A DNA stretch of 64,000 nt from Holtiella tumoricola (GTDB taxonomy: Bacteria > Bacillota > Clostridia > Lachnospirales > Cellulosilyticaceae), in contig NZ_JAQIFT010000016.1 in NCBI RefSeq assembly GCF_027857615.1, positions 248,001 through 312,000 on the forward strand, in the 5' to 3' direction. The notes beneath the pieces are model-generated. The model did no database searches and was not told the origin of the DNA. It was given only the letters and a program-made list of their open reading frames with translations. The position numbers and the translations under genes are program-made. Shown here piece by piece: positions 8,781 to 17,349 of this stretch. Each line of letters opens with the position of its first letter. The first letter of the stretch is position 1.

Positions 8781-11486
8781 TTAAAGTAATTCGCCGTATT
8801 TTTTGACATAAATTTTCTTTAAGACTGTAACAAGTATCATATAACATAATATAATGCCCACTAACCAAGCAAAGTAAATGGGTGGTATTGGATACATACC
8901 TATAGCTTCACCAAAGCTTGTGTATGGAATAATCGTTCCAATACCAATTGCAAGTGTTGTAACTAGTGTAACAGGTAAGGAAGCTCTACTTTGAATAAAT
9001 GGAATTTTTGGTGTACGAATCATATGAATAACTAAAGTTTGTGACCATAGAGATTCTACAAACCATCCTGCATTAAAGAGTGCCATAAATAACACTTTGT
9101 CTACACCTGGCTCATGATAATATCCACCACACACCATTGGGCAAATAATAAAGTACATGAGTATATAAGTAATAATATCAAATACTGAACTTGTAGGCCC
9201 AATCCATGCCATAAAACTTCCGATAGATGATGCATCCCATTTACGAGGCTTCTTTAAAAACTCCTCATCCATATGATCCCATGGAATAGAAATACAAGAA
9301 ATATCATAAATAAGATTCAACACAATAAGTTGTATCGCAAGCATAGGTAAAAAAGGTAAAAAGGCACTTGCAACTAATACAGAAAACATATTTCCGAAGT
9401 TAGAACTTGCTGTCATTTTAATATATTTAATCATATTGCCAAAGGTTTTTCTTCCTTCTATAACGCCTTCTTCTAAAACATTTAAGTCTTTTTCAAGTAA
9501 AATAATATCTGCTGATTCTTTTGCAATGTCTACTGCTGTATCTACTGAAATACCTACATCAGCTTCTTTCATAGCTGCCGCATCGTTGATGCCATCTCCC
9601 ATGAAGCCTACTGTATGCCCATTTGCTCTTAGTACTCTTACAAGTCTTGATTTTTGTTGTGGTGAAAGCTTTGCAAAAATATTACACTTTTCTACTTCTC
9701 GTGTTAATTCTTCATCATTCATATGCTCAATTTCACTACCTAGCAGAAGCTTTTCAACACTTAGTCCCACTTGTTTACATACAGATCTTGTTACGCGTTC
9801 ATTATCACCTGTTAGCACTTTCACCTCTACACCATATTCTTTTAGAGATGCTATTGCCTTAGCTGTACTTGCTTTAGGTGGATCTAAGAAAGCTAAATAT
9901 CCCATAAGTACCATATCTTTTTCATCTTTAGTAGAAAATACGCCTTCAGCTGATGGATTTGTCTTTTGTGCAACAGCTATAACACGCATGCCTTGGTCGT
10001 TGAGCTGTGCTACTGTTTCAAGAATTTCTTTCTTAATAGATTCTGTTAAAACAGTTACTTCTCCTTTATACTCTGCAAAACGGCAGCGATTAAGCATTTC
10101 TTCTACTGCACCTTTTGTTACCATTTGTGTCTTACCAAATTCATCTTCAAGTACAACACTCATACAACGTCTTTCAAAGTCAAAAGGTATTTCGTCTACT
10201 TTTTTATAACTAGCAAAAACCTCATCTTTTCCCATATCCTTGGTATATTCAATAATAGCAAGGTCCATTAAATTCTTAAGTCCTGTTTGATAATAAGAAT
10301 TCATAAATCCATGGCGTAGAACACGCTCATCTTCTTCCCCATGAATATCTAAATGGTACTCTAAAATAACTTTATCCTGTGTCAAAGTCCCAGTTTTATC
10401 TGTACATAATACATCCATTGCTCCAAAGTTTTGGATAGAGTTTAAGTTTTTAACAATAGTTTTTTTCTTGCTCATCCTAGCAGAACCCTTAGCTAAGCTT
10501 GTAGTTACAATCATCGGTAACATTTCTGGTGTTAAACCTACAGCTACTGAAAGTGCAAAAAGTAATGCTTCTACCCAATCTCCTTTTGTAAAACCATTAA
10601 TAAAAAATACAATAGGTGCCATAACTGCCATAAATCTAATGAGTAACCATGAAACTGAATTCACACCTTTTTCAAATCCTGAAGCCACTTGGGTAGCCAC
10701 AATAGTCTGAGATAAATTACCAAATAAAGTTTCATCTCCAACGGCCACTACAACCCCTAATGCTGTCCCACTAATTACATTGGTTCCCATAAAAGCTAAG
10801 TTATCACATTCTATAGCAGTTTGATAAACTCTGCCCTTTTTTAGTTCAACAACTTTTTCTACTGGTTCACTTTCTCCTGTTAACGCTGATTCACTTATAA
10901 ATAGATCTTTTGCTTCTATTATTCTAAGATCAGCTGGTACCATATCACCTGCTGATAAGCATATAATATCTCCATTTACAACTTCTTCTAGCGGAATTTC
11001 TACCCTTCCTATTTCCTTGCGTTGTACACAAGTTGTAGTCTTAACCATCGCACTTAGTTTTTCTGCTGCATGACTGGATTTAGTCTCTTGTACAAACTTT
11101 AATATTCCACTTACAGCCACCATGGTTAACACAATACCGACCGTTGTAAAGTCTGCTTCTCCACTTCCACTAAGAATCACATCTGTAAATAATGAAATTG
11201 TTGCTAATATAAAAAGTACCACTGTAAAAGGATTAATAAATGCACTAATAAAGCGTTTTAATGCAGAATCCTTTTTCTCATGGGTAATACTATTAAATCC
11301 ACATTCTTCTCTTGCTTTTTCTACTTGTTTAATTTCTAATCCCTCTAATGAAGTCCCCATATTTTCAAGTACAAATGCTTTGTGCTTAGTAGCTATATTT
11401 ACAAGCCATTTATTAATCACGGCTTCACGTGCTTCTTGTTGTCTTCTCATTCTTTCTGCTTGGTTTTTAAAAATATTCTTTTTCAT
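8781..11486 (-). CDS. mgtA: magnesium-importing P-type ATPase (class IIIB)
   Basis: The 901-residue P-type ATPase has the actuator TGES (about residues 203-206), the membrane motif TPEML (about 319), the phosphorylation motif DKTGTLTQD (Asp about 363), the nucleotide-binding domain, the hinge GDGINDAAAM, and C-terminal membrane helices. The pattern and length match MgtA/MgtB. It imports Mg2+ at the cytoplasmic membrane with ATP hydrolysis. The ATG at 11486 follows GGAGGG by 7 nt. Upstream lie a small ORF, a terminator and an M-box riboswitch, which independently support magnesium as substrate. The winged-helix gene follows directly. Confidence 0.95.
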   Translation of the reverse strand: MKKNIFKNQAERMRRQQEAREAVINKWLVNIATKHKAFVLENMGTSLEGLEIKQVEKAREECGFNSITHEKKDSALKRFISAFINPFTVVLFILATISLFTDVILSGSGEADFTTVGIVLTMVAVSGILKFVQETKSSHAAEKLSAMVKTTTCVQRKEIGRVEIPLEEVVNGDIICLSAGDMVPADLRIIEAKDLFISESALTGESEPVEKVVELKKGRVYQTAIECDNLAFMGTNVISGTALGVVVAVGDETLFGNLSQTIVATQVASGFEKGVNSVSWLLIRFMAVMAPIVFFINGFTKGDWVEALLFALSVAVGLTPEMLPMIVTTSLAKGSARMSKKKTIVKNLNSIQNFGAMDVLCTDKTGTLTQDKVILEYHLDIHGEEDERVLRHGFMNSYYQTGLKNLMDLAIIEYTKDMGKDEVFASYKKVDEIPFDFERRCMSVVLEDEFGKTQMVTKGAVEEMLNRCRFAEYKGEVTVLTESIKKEILETVAQLNDQGMRVIAVAQKTNPSAEGVFSTKDEKDMVLMGYLAFLDPPKASTAKAIASLKEYGVEVKVLTGDNERVTRSVCKQVGLSVEKLLLGSEIEHMNDEELTREVEKCNIFAKLSPQQKSRLVRVLRANGHTVGFMGDGINDAAAMKEADVGISVDTAVDIAKESADIILLEKDLNVLEEGVIEGRKTFGNMIKYIKMTASSNFGNMFSVLVASAFLPFLPMLAIQLIVLNLIYDISCISIPWDHMDEEFLKKPRKWDASSIGSFMAWIGPTSSVFDIITYILMYFIICPMVCGGYYHEPGVDKVLFMALFNAGWFVESLWSQTLVIHMIRTPKIPFIQSRASLPVTLVTTLAIGIGTIIPYTSFGEAIGMYPIPPIYFAWLVGIILCYMILVTVLKKIYVKKYGELL

Positions 11487-11565
11487 GTCTAATCCCTCCA
11501 TTTATTCTTAATAACAAAATTGGATTGACACGAAACCTGTCTATCTAACCTACTCTAGAAAGCAT

Positions 11566-11676
11566 CTATTTAGTTGTCCGTTTGCGGTGAGAAGAATGTT
11601 CATACGGCATCTCCTCACTTTTTTCACTTTTATACTGCTTATCAGGTCCCGTGCCGTTACTACTACTTGCGTCCAT
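11566..11676 (-). CDS. 36-residue leader/small protein between the M-box terminator and mgtA
   Basis: A very strong AAAGGAGGTGAGAAGA site precedes an ATG at 11676, and the frame runs 36 codons to TAG. The peptide starts MDASSSNGTGPDKQYK, continues with SEKSEEMPYEHSSH and ends RKRTTK. It is highly charged, with no membrane segment or signal. It lies after the riboswitch terminator, so it is transcribed only when the M-box allows read-through, and 79 nt before the mgtA start. It could be a regulatory leader peptide or a small partner protein of MgtA. I do not recognise a family. A 13-bp inverted repeat covers its start site. Confidence 0.7.
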   Translation of the reverse strand: MDASSSNGTGPDKQYKSEKSEEMPYEHSSHRKRTTK

Positions 11677-11686
11677 TCTTCTCACC
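11586..11686 (-). promoter_or_regulatory. 13-bp inverted repeat masking the leader ORF start site
   Basis: In minus-strand RNA, GGTGAGAAGAATG (11686 to 11674; the downstream part of the Shine-Dalgarno region plus the start codon) is perfectly complementary to CATTCTTCTCACC (11598 to 11586), located near the end of the same ORF. Pairing would sequester initiation; a ribosome translating the ORF would open it. This arrangement is seen directly; its regulatory use is inference. Confidence 0.65.
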
Positions 11687-11705
11687 TCCTTTAAATTAAC
11701 AATAC

Positions 11706-11742
11706 AAAAAACCCCTTGCCAAAGCATAACAATGACAAGGGG
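11706..11742 (-). terminator. M-box expression-platform terminator
   Basis: On the minus strand CCCCTTGTC pairs with GCAAGGGG (9 bp including one G-U), followed by six T residues. It directly follows the riboswitch and should stop transcription at high Mg2+. Confidence 0.9.
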
Positions 11743-11758
11743 CCTATCGGCCTAATCT

Positions 11759-11912
11759 AATTCATCGTTCAAGCTTTAGCATCGTAGGGCGGTGAAATTG
11801 TGTTAGGTTATGCCTTGGTTTCGACATCCCCTGCTGACCAACTCATAGTGTCTCCACTATTTTGCGGTAACAATCCATATCCCTACGGTAGCCTCACCTA
11901 CCGAAGTTATTT
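11759..11912 (-). promoter_or_regulatory. M-box (ykoK-type) magnesium riboswitch
   Basis: The minus-strand RNA shows the conserved M-box pieces in order: CTTCGGTAGGTGAGGCTACC, then GGGATATGGAT, ACCGC, GGTCAGCAGGGGATG, and the closing CCCTACGATGCTAAAGCTT. These match the ykoK leader class that binds Mg2+ and terminates transcription. A terminator and mgtA follow. Boundaries are approximate. Confidence 0.92.
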
Positions 11913-11931
11913 TGTTGTGATTACATTTCTA

Positions 11932-11960
11932 ATTATATCAAAAAAATCTGATTTTACCAG
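11932..11960 (-). promoter_or_regulatory. likely promoter of the M-box/mgtA transcript
   Basis: A perfect TATAAT lies at 11937-11932 (minus strand), about 20 nt before the riboswitch. A -35 element is weak: the hexamer at 17-bp spacing reads CTGGTA. Confidence 0.5.
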
Positions 11961-12024
11961 AACCTTTTTCTTACTTTTTTCTTACTTTTTAATTTTTAGT
12001 ACTTTAACATTTATAGTCTTGAGT

Positions 12025-13767
12025 CTATTCACTATACTTAATAATCTTGATTACATTTATTCTATGCGCTTCTTCTTCTAATGTTTCATAAATAATAATG
12101 CTTACACTATCATTGCTCAAACTAAAGACTAAATGATTTAATGTACGCCCATCTGAAGTCAATTTAAAAGCTTCATAATCTTTCTTATCAAGCTCTCCCC
12201 AACTAAGGGCCTTTACATCTTGTACATTATGTAATTCCATTAAAGCTCTTTCAACATCTACAATTTCATACAGCGCAAATGTTTTATAAATTGATTTTAA
12301 ACACTCTTGTTCGAATTTAAAATCACTATATGTTGTTTGCCACTTCTCTTCAAGCGATTTTTGCCTTTCTTCTTTTTCATTTTGTATCTGTTCAGTGGTT
12401 GCTTCTTTCTTCTTCAGTGCTTCTTGAACTTCTTTAGTAATCTCTTCATGTTTTCTATTAAAGATATCAATATAAGCTCTTGCACTTTTTATCTCTTCTT
12501 TACTCATAGTAAGCATACCTTCATAGGTACTAATTTGAGCATCTTTCATACGTACTTCTTTTGTCATACGTTGCTCTTCCATCTCAACTTGCTGAATATG
12601 CTCTAAAATATTCTCTTCTGTAGCACTTGATAATATTTGTTCTTGTTCTGCAAACTTATTAAGTAGAGATTCTTTTTCTTCTACAAGCTTCTTAATACGT
12701 TCTTTTGTTTCTGCTTGGCTTCCTTCTTCATACTCAATCAATTTATTCTTAGATGTAATATACCTATCATTTTCTAATAACTTCTGTACAACTGCTTCAT
12801 AGTTCTCTTCATTTTTAGCATGTTGCTGCATCAAGTCTTGATAAGCCTTATCTAATTTTATTCTCTCATCATTTGGTAGCCAACTTGGTAATATTTCTTC
12901 CTTACATTCCATTTGTCCACCCATAGCTTCTACACAAAGTACGATTAATTGAGCAAAGAGTTCACGGATCAATTTATTTTTACCTAATGGCATTTGAAGC
13001 TCTAGTACAGTCTTGGCATCAAGAGGTTGTTTAACTTGCTTATTTTCTTCCTCCTCTTCACACTCTTCTTTTTCTGTGTTTTCTATAACATTACTAGCTT
13101 CTAACTCCATATCATCATCTAGTTCAAAAACTTGAGCATCTTGAATCTCACCTATCGTTGATTCTTGTATCTCTTCTTTGATACTTATTTCGTTCATACT
13201 TTCTACTAAAGCTTCTTCTAGTACAGCTTCTACTTTTTCAGTTTCATCTGTTATTTCACCTTCAGCTTCTATTTGCTGCTTTTCAACTTGCTTTCTTAAT
13301 TCTCTTTGTAATGCTTTCTTTTCTTCTGCATAGCACTTTGTAATTAAATCTGCTTTTTGTGAAGGCAATAATTCTTCTTTGAGCTCATAATGTTCTGCAA
13401 CTTGATCAATGATAAAAACAGAAAGGGCATCATCTGAATCCTCTGCCTCTATACTTCCTCCTCTTAGTGCATTGCATTTTTCTTTTAAAATGTTCTTAAG
13501 ATGAATTTCTAATTCTTCGCGTCCTAACATTTGCCAATTAAGCTTACTCTTTTCTAGAAGCTGATCTATTGAGAGCACCTCAGGTGCTTGTAAAGGCGTC
13601 TTTTTCATAAGTCCTGTTACTAAATTTGTTGCTTGTACTAATTTTTTTGCGACTTTTTGTCCTGTTTGTTTAGATATGTTGGTCATTGTAAAAGTTTCTA
13701 AAAGTGCAATTTGTTCTCTTAGCTCTTCTTCTGAAACCTTTTTTATGCCGTCAAATAAGTTTGCCAA
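12025..13767 (-). CDS. large acidic coiled-coil protein of unknown function
   Basis: The 580-residue protein has an N-terminal helical part (about residues 1-160), a very acidic middle (about 190-245, with runs of Glu), a long coiled coil (about 300-480) and a short C-terminal domain (about 490-580) ending in a beta-rich segment. No catalytic motif, signal peptide or membrane helix is visible, and I do not recognise the family. The start is a TTG with AAAGGAG 9 nt upstream; the nearby ATG is out of frame and closes quickly. It stands alone upstream of the M-box. A structural or scaffold role is possible but unproven. Confidence 0.8.
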   Translation of the reverse strand: MANLFDGIKKVSEEELREQIALLETFTMTNISKQTGQKVAKKLVQATNLVTGLMKKTPLQAPEVLSIDQLLEKSKLNWQMLGREELEIHLKNILKEKCNALRGGSIEAEDSDDALSVFIIDQVAEHYELKEELLPSQKADLITKCYAEEKKALQRELRKQVEKQQIEAEGEITDETEKVEAVLEEALVESMNEISIKEEIQESTIGEIQDAQVFELDDDMELEASNVIENTEKEECEEEEENKQVKQPLDAKTVLELQMPLGKNKLIRELFAQLIVLCVEAMGGQMECKEEILPSWLPNDERIKLDKAYQDLMQQHAKNEENYEAVVQKLLENDRYITSKNKLIEYEEGSQAETKERIKKLVEEKESLLNKFAEQEQILSSATEENILEHIQQVEMEEQRMTKEVRMKDAQISTYEGMLTMSKEEIKSARAYIDIFNRKHEEITKEVQEALKKKEATTEQIQNEKEERQKSLEEKWQTTYSDFKFEQECLKSIYKTFALYEIVDVERALMELHNVQDVKALSWGELDKKDYEAFKLTSDGRTLNHLVFSLSNDSVSIIIYETLEEEAHRINVIKIIKYSE

Positions 13768-13895
13768 AATCCCATTCTCCTTTTACATACTATTCCTTGT
13801 TATTTGAAGGATAATTAAAATTTTATCATTTTTTAACTTTTATAGCTACTCAACTTCTCATATTTAGGTCTTTTTATATGTATTATATAAAAAAA

Positions 13896-13925
13896 GTGAG
13901 CATTTATATTTTTATAAATGCTCAC
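13896..13925 (-). terminator. ade terminator
   Basis: A 13-bp perfect stem (13896-13908 / 13913-13925) with a 4-nt loop is followed by a seven-T run on the minus strand. Confidence 0.88.
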
Positions 13926-13947
13926 AACTCTATTTAAATGTACAGAT

Positions 13948-15678
13948 TTAAGCTTCAATAGGAATAAAAGCAAATTGTGTTACATCAAATAATCCCATAT
14001 CTGTTAACTTAATCTCTGGAATAACCGCAAGTGACATAAAACAAAGTGTCATAACAGGTTCCACATGTTCACTAATATGAAGTACTTCATGAGCTGTTTG
14101 ATGAATACTTCTAAGTTTTTCATCTACCCACTCACCACTTCTATCACTCATAAGTCCACCTATTGGCATCGGCATACTTTCAATCACTTGCCCCTTATTA
14201 ACAAGAATAATACCACCATCTTGTTTAATAAGCTCTTCAACTGCATAAGCCATATCCTGATCATCTACACCTACAACAATAATGTTATGAGAATCATGAG
14301 CCACTGACAAAGCCACTGCACCTTGCTTAAGTCCATATCCTTTAAGAAGTGCTACCGCTACATTACCTGTATCTTGATGACGCTCTACAACTGCTACCTT
14401 TACAATATCTACTTCTGGATCATATACAAATTCATTATTCTCATTACGTTTAATTGAAGCAACTTCTTTACTTGTGACTACACCACCTGGAAGAATATTG
14501 ATGATATGTGCTTGTTCTGAATTAATAGTTAGACGTAATTTATCTACAGAGAAGTCCTTTACATGGAAGCTCCCTTTAGTCGCATGAATATCATGGCGTT
14601 CAATAGGTAGCATATACTCACCTTGTGTTGCCACTTCTTGGCCTGCAATAAATACACGTTGTGCATTAAATGCTGTTAAGTTATCTATGAGAACAATATC
14701 AGCACGAAGTCCTGGAGCAATAGCACCACGGTCAGAAAGACCAAAGCATTCTGCTGCATTTAAACTTGCCATTTGTAGGGCTATAATTGGATCTATACCT
14801 TCTTCTATACACATACGTAAATGATTGTCTAAATGTCCAACACTTAAAATGGTTTTTGGCTGGCAGTCATCAGCACATAGAAGACAGCGTCTACTGTTTT
14901 GCATTGTAAGCCCTGGAAGTAATTTTTTCAGGTTATGACATGCAGAGCCTTGGCGAAGAAGTACATATATACCTCTTGCAATACGATCATGCATCTCTTC
15001 AATGGTGTCACACTCATGATCTGTACGAATACGTGCTGCTGCATAGGCATTAAGTGCATTTCCAAATACACCTGGGCTATGACCATCGATAACTTTACCA
15101 TGTTCTTTAGCTACCATAATTTTATCAAGCACATCATCATGACCGCCAATAACACCAGGGAAATTCATAAACTCCCCAAGCCCTAACACGCTTCCGTTTT
15201 CAATAGGTGCTTTCATAGCTTCTGCATCAATCACTGCTCCTGCATGCTCAAATGGTGTAGCAGGTACACAAGATGGAAGCATCATCTGAATATCAAGCGC
15301 TGTACCTTTAGAAGCTTCTATCATGTAATCTACACCACGAAGTCCACATACATTAGCAATTTCATGTGGGTCTGCAATGATCGTTGTTGTACCATGAGGC
15401 ACAACTAATCTGCCAAGTTCTTCTGGACTTACATAAGAAGATTCAATATGTATATGACTATCAATATAACCTGGTGTTGCATATTGCCCTTGAGCATCTA
15501 TCACACGTATACCTTCATATGTACCTACACCTGCAATAAGTTCATCACAGATTGCAATGTCACCTTCTACAATACGTCCATTATATACATCTACCACTTT
15601 AGCATTCTTGATAACAATGTCAGCTGGTACTCTACCTGCTGCTACATCTATTAATTTTTTAAGTTGTTGCTTTTCCAT
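13948..15678 (-). CDS. ade: adenine deaminase
   Basis: The 576-residue amidohydrolase has the metal-binding HIHIESS (about residues 85-91), TIIADPHEIANV, GHSPGV and the C-terminal Ade-specific domain (GVVTSKEV, AHDSHNIIVVG). It deaminates adenine to hypoxanthine and ammonia in purine salvage, in the cytosol. The ATG at 15678 follows AAGGAGG by 8 nt; the ten codons before it in frame simply encode the ribosome binding site. Single-gene transcript. An inverted repeat at 15797-15828 may be its operator. No purine riboswitch is visible upstream. Confidence 0.95.
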   Translation of the reverse strand: MEKQQLKKLIDVAAGRVPADIVIKNAKVVDVYNGRIVEGDIAICDELIAGVGTYEGIRVIDAQGQYATPGYIDSHIHIESSYVSPEELGRLVVPHGTTTIIADPHEIANVCGLRGVDYMIEASKGTALDIQMMLPSCVPATPFEHAGAVIDAEAMKAPIENGSVLGLGEFMNFPGVIGGHDDVLDKIMVAKEHGKVIDGHSPGVFGNALNAYAAARIRTDHECDTIEEMHDRIARGIYVLLRQGSACHNLKKLLPGLTMQNSRRCLLCADDCQPKTILSVGHLDNHLRMCIEEGIDPIIALQMASLNAAECFGLSDRGAIAPGLRADIVLIDNLTAFNAQRVFIAGQEVATQGEYMLPIERHDIHATKGSFHVKDFSVDKLRLTINSEQAHIINILPGGVVTSKEVASIKRNENNEFVYDPEVDIVKVAVVERHQDTGNVAVALLKGYGLKQGAVALSVAHDSHNIIVVGVDDQDMAYAVEELIKQDGGIILVNKGQVIESMPMPIGGLMSDRSGEWVDEKLRSIHQTAHEVLHISEHVEPVMTLCFMSLAVIPEIKLTDMGLFDVTQFAFIPIEA

Positions 15679-15796
15679 TACTTGTCCTCCTTTTTTTGGG
15701 TCCGTCAAATTCTAGTTAAATGAAGTCCAAAATACTATATTGCACTCATATTAGCATACTTTAAAGCAAAAAAATAGAGTTTTTCATTAAAAATAT

Positions 15797-15828
15797 GAAC
15801 ATTTTTATTTCACAACAAAAAAATGTTC
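15797..15828. promoter_or_regulatory. inverted repeat upstream of ade, possible operator
   Basis: GAACATTTTT (15797-15806) and AAAAATGTTC (15819-15828) form a perfect 10-bp inverted repeat spaced by 12 bp, about 120 bp before ade. The CGAACATTT half resembles a PurBox-like sequence, but this is only a resemblance. Confidence 0.4.
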
Positions 15829-15883
15829 GATACATCTTTTATCTCGTCCAGTCACGCCTTCATTCAATCTATATATTAATAGA

Positions 15884-15904
15884 GAAGTACATATAGCGTA
15901 CTTC
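15884..15904 (-). terminator. weak hairpin after the class V aminotransferase
   Basis: A 7-bp stem (GAAGTAC/GTACTTC) lies 15 nt downstream of the aminotransferase stop. The following sequence is only moderately T-rich. Confidence 0.35.
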
Positions 15905-15918
15905 CCTATCCTCTCATT

Positions 15919-17247
15919 TTAAAACTTCAGCCTATAACGTATTGCTCTCTTGAGCTCTGAATCTTTCAATCCACAAATTTCTTGTATCATCTCAAGAAAA
16001 TCATCTATCTCATCTTCTGTATTATAAAGTCCTAAACTTGCTCTTACCATGCCAGGTTCTGGCCTTTGAGACTGTTGCATCATTTCATATCTTTCCCTAT
16101 CTGAAACGCCTAATAATCTTGCCACATAAGGCTGTGCACAAAAACATCCATTTCTCACAGCAATACCTCCTCTTTCCGCTAAGAGTTGGTTGACTAGTGA
16201 ATGATGCATGCCTTCTATATTAAAACTTATCACACCTAATCTAGCTTTATACAAAGGATCACCGTATAACGTAACCTTAGGTATACCTCTTAATCCTGCT
16301 AACATTCTATTTTTAAGCTTTTGTTCATGCCTTACAATTTGATTCATACCTACACTGGTCATCATATCAAGTGCAGCTGACAAGGCTATTACTCCTAAAT
16401 AATTAGGTGTACCCGCTTCCTCCTTATCAGGAGAATCCTTAAAGTATACATCATCATCAAATACTGCTGCTACAGCTCCTCCTCCTTGTACATAAGGCCA
16501 ACTTTCATTAATATACTCCTTTTTCGCTATTACGACCCCTACTCCAAAAGGCGCATAGATCTTATGGGCAGAAAAGACGAGAAAATCTATATTTTCATCT
16601 GCTCTAGTCCCCTTTATTTTGATTGGATAGTGGGCTACTAATTGAGCAGCATCTACAATCAACTTTGCACCATATTGATGTACAATTTGAGCGACTGCAT
16701 GAATAGGATTAATATACCCTGTTACATTAGAAGCCCCTGTTAGAGTAACATATTGAATACTTCCAGCTGCATTTTTTAATTTCTCTTCTAATTCATCTAA
16801 TCTTAATAGTCCATTTTCATCTACTTCTATGTAGAATACCTTCGCCATTTTCCTCCATGGTAAATCGTTGGCATGGTGCTCCATTCTTGTAGAGAGTACT
16901 TTGGTACCTTCTTTTTGACATAACTCATGAGCTAATAAGTTTAGGCCTTCTGTCGTATTCTTTGTATAAATTACGCAATAACCATCTTCAGGTTTTAAAC
17001 CAAAGAAATTTAATACCTTTTGCTTACTCTCTTCATAAGACTCTGTACTATAAATAGATTTTTGCCCTGCTCTGTGAACCGCACCGTACATACCTATTTT
17101 TTCTTCTATTGTTTCACAAACATATTTAAATGGTGGTGTTGTTGCACCATTATCAAAATTAATAGGCACCTTAAATGATCCATCTGCTAATTTAACAGGT
17201 ACATCTATACCTTGAAATAATTCCTTATACCCTTCTGCACGTTGCAT
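15919..17247 (-). CDS. class V aminotransferase / cysteine desulfurase-like enzyme
   Basis: The 442-residue PLP enzyme has EHHAN near residue 123, VDAAQLVAHYP (PLP-nitrogen Asp about 199), the PLP lysine in SAHKIYAPFG (Lys229) and a C-terminal RNGCFCAQPY (Cys368, Cys370). The last motif corresponds to the active-site Cys loop of SufS/CsdA-type desulfurases, usually RxGHHCAQP; here His is replaced, giving a CFC. It probably mobilises sulfur from cysteine or a related amino acid. No SufU, IscU or suf genes are next to it, so it is not an obvious Fe-S operon member. An AGGAG site precedes the ATG. Confidence 0.85.
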   Translation of the reverse strand: MQRAEGYKELFQGIDVPVKLADGSFKVPINFDNGATTPPFKYVCETIEEKIGMYGAVHRAGQKSIYSTESYEESKQKVLNFFGLKPEDGYCVIYTKNTTEGLNLLAHELCQKEGTKVLSTRMEHHANDLPWRKMAKVFYIEVDENGLLRLDELEEKLKNAAGSIQYVTLTGASNVTGYINPIHAVAQIVHQYGAKLIVDAAQLVAHYPIKIKGTRADENIDFLVFSAHKIYAPFGVGVVIAKKEYINESWPYVQGGGAVAAVFDDDVYFKDSPDKEEAGTPNYLGVIALSAALDMMTSVGMNQIVRHEQKLKNRMLAGLRGIPKVTLYGDPLYKARLGVISFNIEGMHHSLVNQLLAERGGIAVRNGCFCAQPYVARLLGVSDRERYEMMQQSQRPEPGMVRASLGLYNTEDEIDDFLEMIQEICGLKDSELKRAIRYRLKF

Positions 17248-17323
17248 GTGATCAGCTCCTATATGTTGTTCACTTAAAGTATATTCGGCTTTGCAGAAGA
17301 AGATGTAACTTTAGAAAAACTAA

Positions 17324-17349
17324 AAGACCACTTAGATTTAAGTGGTCTT
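17324..17349 (-). terminator. terminator overlapping the end of the Cys-rich gene
   Basis: An 11-bp stem (17324-17334 / 17339-17349) spans the stop codon of the upstream gene and is followed on the minus strand by a TTTAGTTTTTC tract. Confidence 0.8.

Noticed and set aside
9436..10209. A 257-codon plus-strand frame inside mgtA
   Set aside because: It is antisense to conserved P-type ATPase motifs and is a shadow frame of that gene.
11800..12081. A 93-codon plus-strand frame
   Set aside because: It runs antisense through the M-box riboswitch and has no ribosome binding site.
15709..15918. Purine riboswitch upstream of ade
   Set aside because: The conserved purine aptamer core and loop-loop sequences are absent on the minus strand.
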